Shown here one piece after another: positions 50,556 through 50,581 of a stretch of 50,581 nt of DNA; position 1 is the first letter of the stretch; each line of letters opens with the position of its first letter. A program made the translations under genes and the position numbers. This DNA is from Clostridiales bacterium (lineage in GTDB: Bacteria > Bacillota > Clostridia > Lachnospirales > Cellulosilyticaceae), in the NCBI GenBank assembly GCA_019418225.1, contig DYCF01000034.1, forward strand, positions 1 to 50,581, written 5' to 3'. The notes under the pieces are model-generated. The model ran no database searches. It was given only the letters and a program-made list of their open reading frames with translations, and was not told the origin of the DNA.

Positions 50556-50581
50556 TAGAGAAACCAACTAAAAACTTGAAA
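50554..50581 (-). repeat. Start of a further 115-bp repeat, cut by the window edge
   Basis: TATAGAGAAACCAACTAAAA followed by ACTTGAAA matches the right end of the element in reverse. It shares TA (50554-50555) with the 41-bp form, the same junction as between the two tandem copies at 3224. Confidence 0.8.

Overview
The window is AT-rich DNA from a low-GC Gram-positive anaerobe, most likely a clostridium of the Lachnospirales type (a Cellulosilyticum-like relative would fit, but the genus is inferred). The grounds are a C11 clostripain-type lipoprotein, a carboxypeptidase with an S-layer-homology segment, copper-amine-oxidase-like stalk domains, meso-diaminopimelate dehydrogenase, a Bce-type peptide-resistance module, strong AGGAGG ribosome sites and many hairpin-plus-T-run terminators. 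No rRNA, tRNA, CRISPR array, prophage or transposase gene was seen. This is mainly ordinary chromosome, but its intergenic spaces carry an unusual load of repeated structured DNA.

Layout. 1-4318: iolB, a secreted NPCBM-like protein, a polysaccharide deacetylase and a TPR protein. 4410-7218: trkA-trkH potassium uptake with a 50-base overlap. 7284-10502: an L,D-transpeptidase and a Na/phosphate cotransporter. 10726-15337: response regulator, intramembrane-sensing kinase, ABC ATPase and permease, with a BceR-type operator before the ATPase. 15489-18386: a secreted amylase with three starch-binding modules. 18703-24735: mobB and moaC, tpx, a ligase-carrier-acyltransferase fusion, and ddh. 24997-28145: a stalk protein, an esterase, a cytoplasmic CBM21-like protein and a FliD-like protein. 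28242-33703: a TetR-controlled MATE pump, a BMP lipoprotein, a two-gene chromate-type transporter and a LysR regulator. 33719-39197: clostripain, M14 carboxypeptidase and a second MATE pump. 39304-42977: two cyclic-di-GMP proteins. 43176-49566: a berberine-bridge-type flavin oxidase, a small membrane protein, and a cluster of AEC permease, D-2-hydroxyacid dehydrogenase and CitA/DcuS-type two-component system. 49774-50430: an unrecognised protein.

The strongest candidates for something undescribed are repeats. One is a dispersed element of about 115 bp made of two consecutive hairpins, bounded by TATAGA and TCTATA. It occurs as single copies, as two tandem pairs whose members share one TA, as a 41-bp internally deleted form and as a remnant. 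A second is a set of three terminator hairpins whose outer stems differ completely but whose inner stem and loop are nearly the same. A third is a 16-bp tandem array between a sensor kinase gene and its regulator gene. At gene level, the points of interest are a diguanylate cyclase whose natural start is one base out of frame at an A6 tract, the ligase-ACP-PlsC fusion, the free-standing CBM21-like protein and the orphan FliD-like protein.

Regulation can be read in several places: an exact TTACA-N4-TGTAA site for the Bce module, a 16-bp palindrome between tetR and its MATE gene, a T-N11-A site before chrA, a TGTGA-N6-TCACG site before the dehydrogenase, and a palindrome at the presumed start point of the amylase gene.
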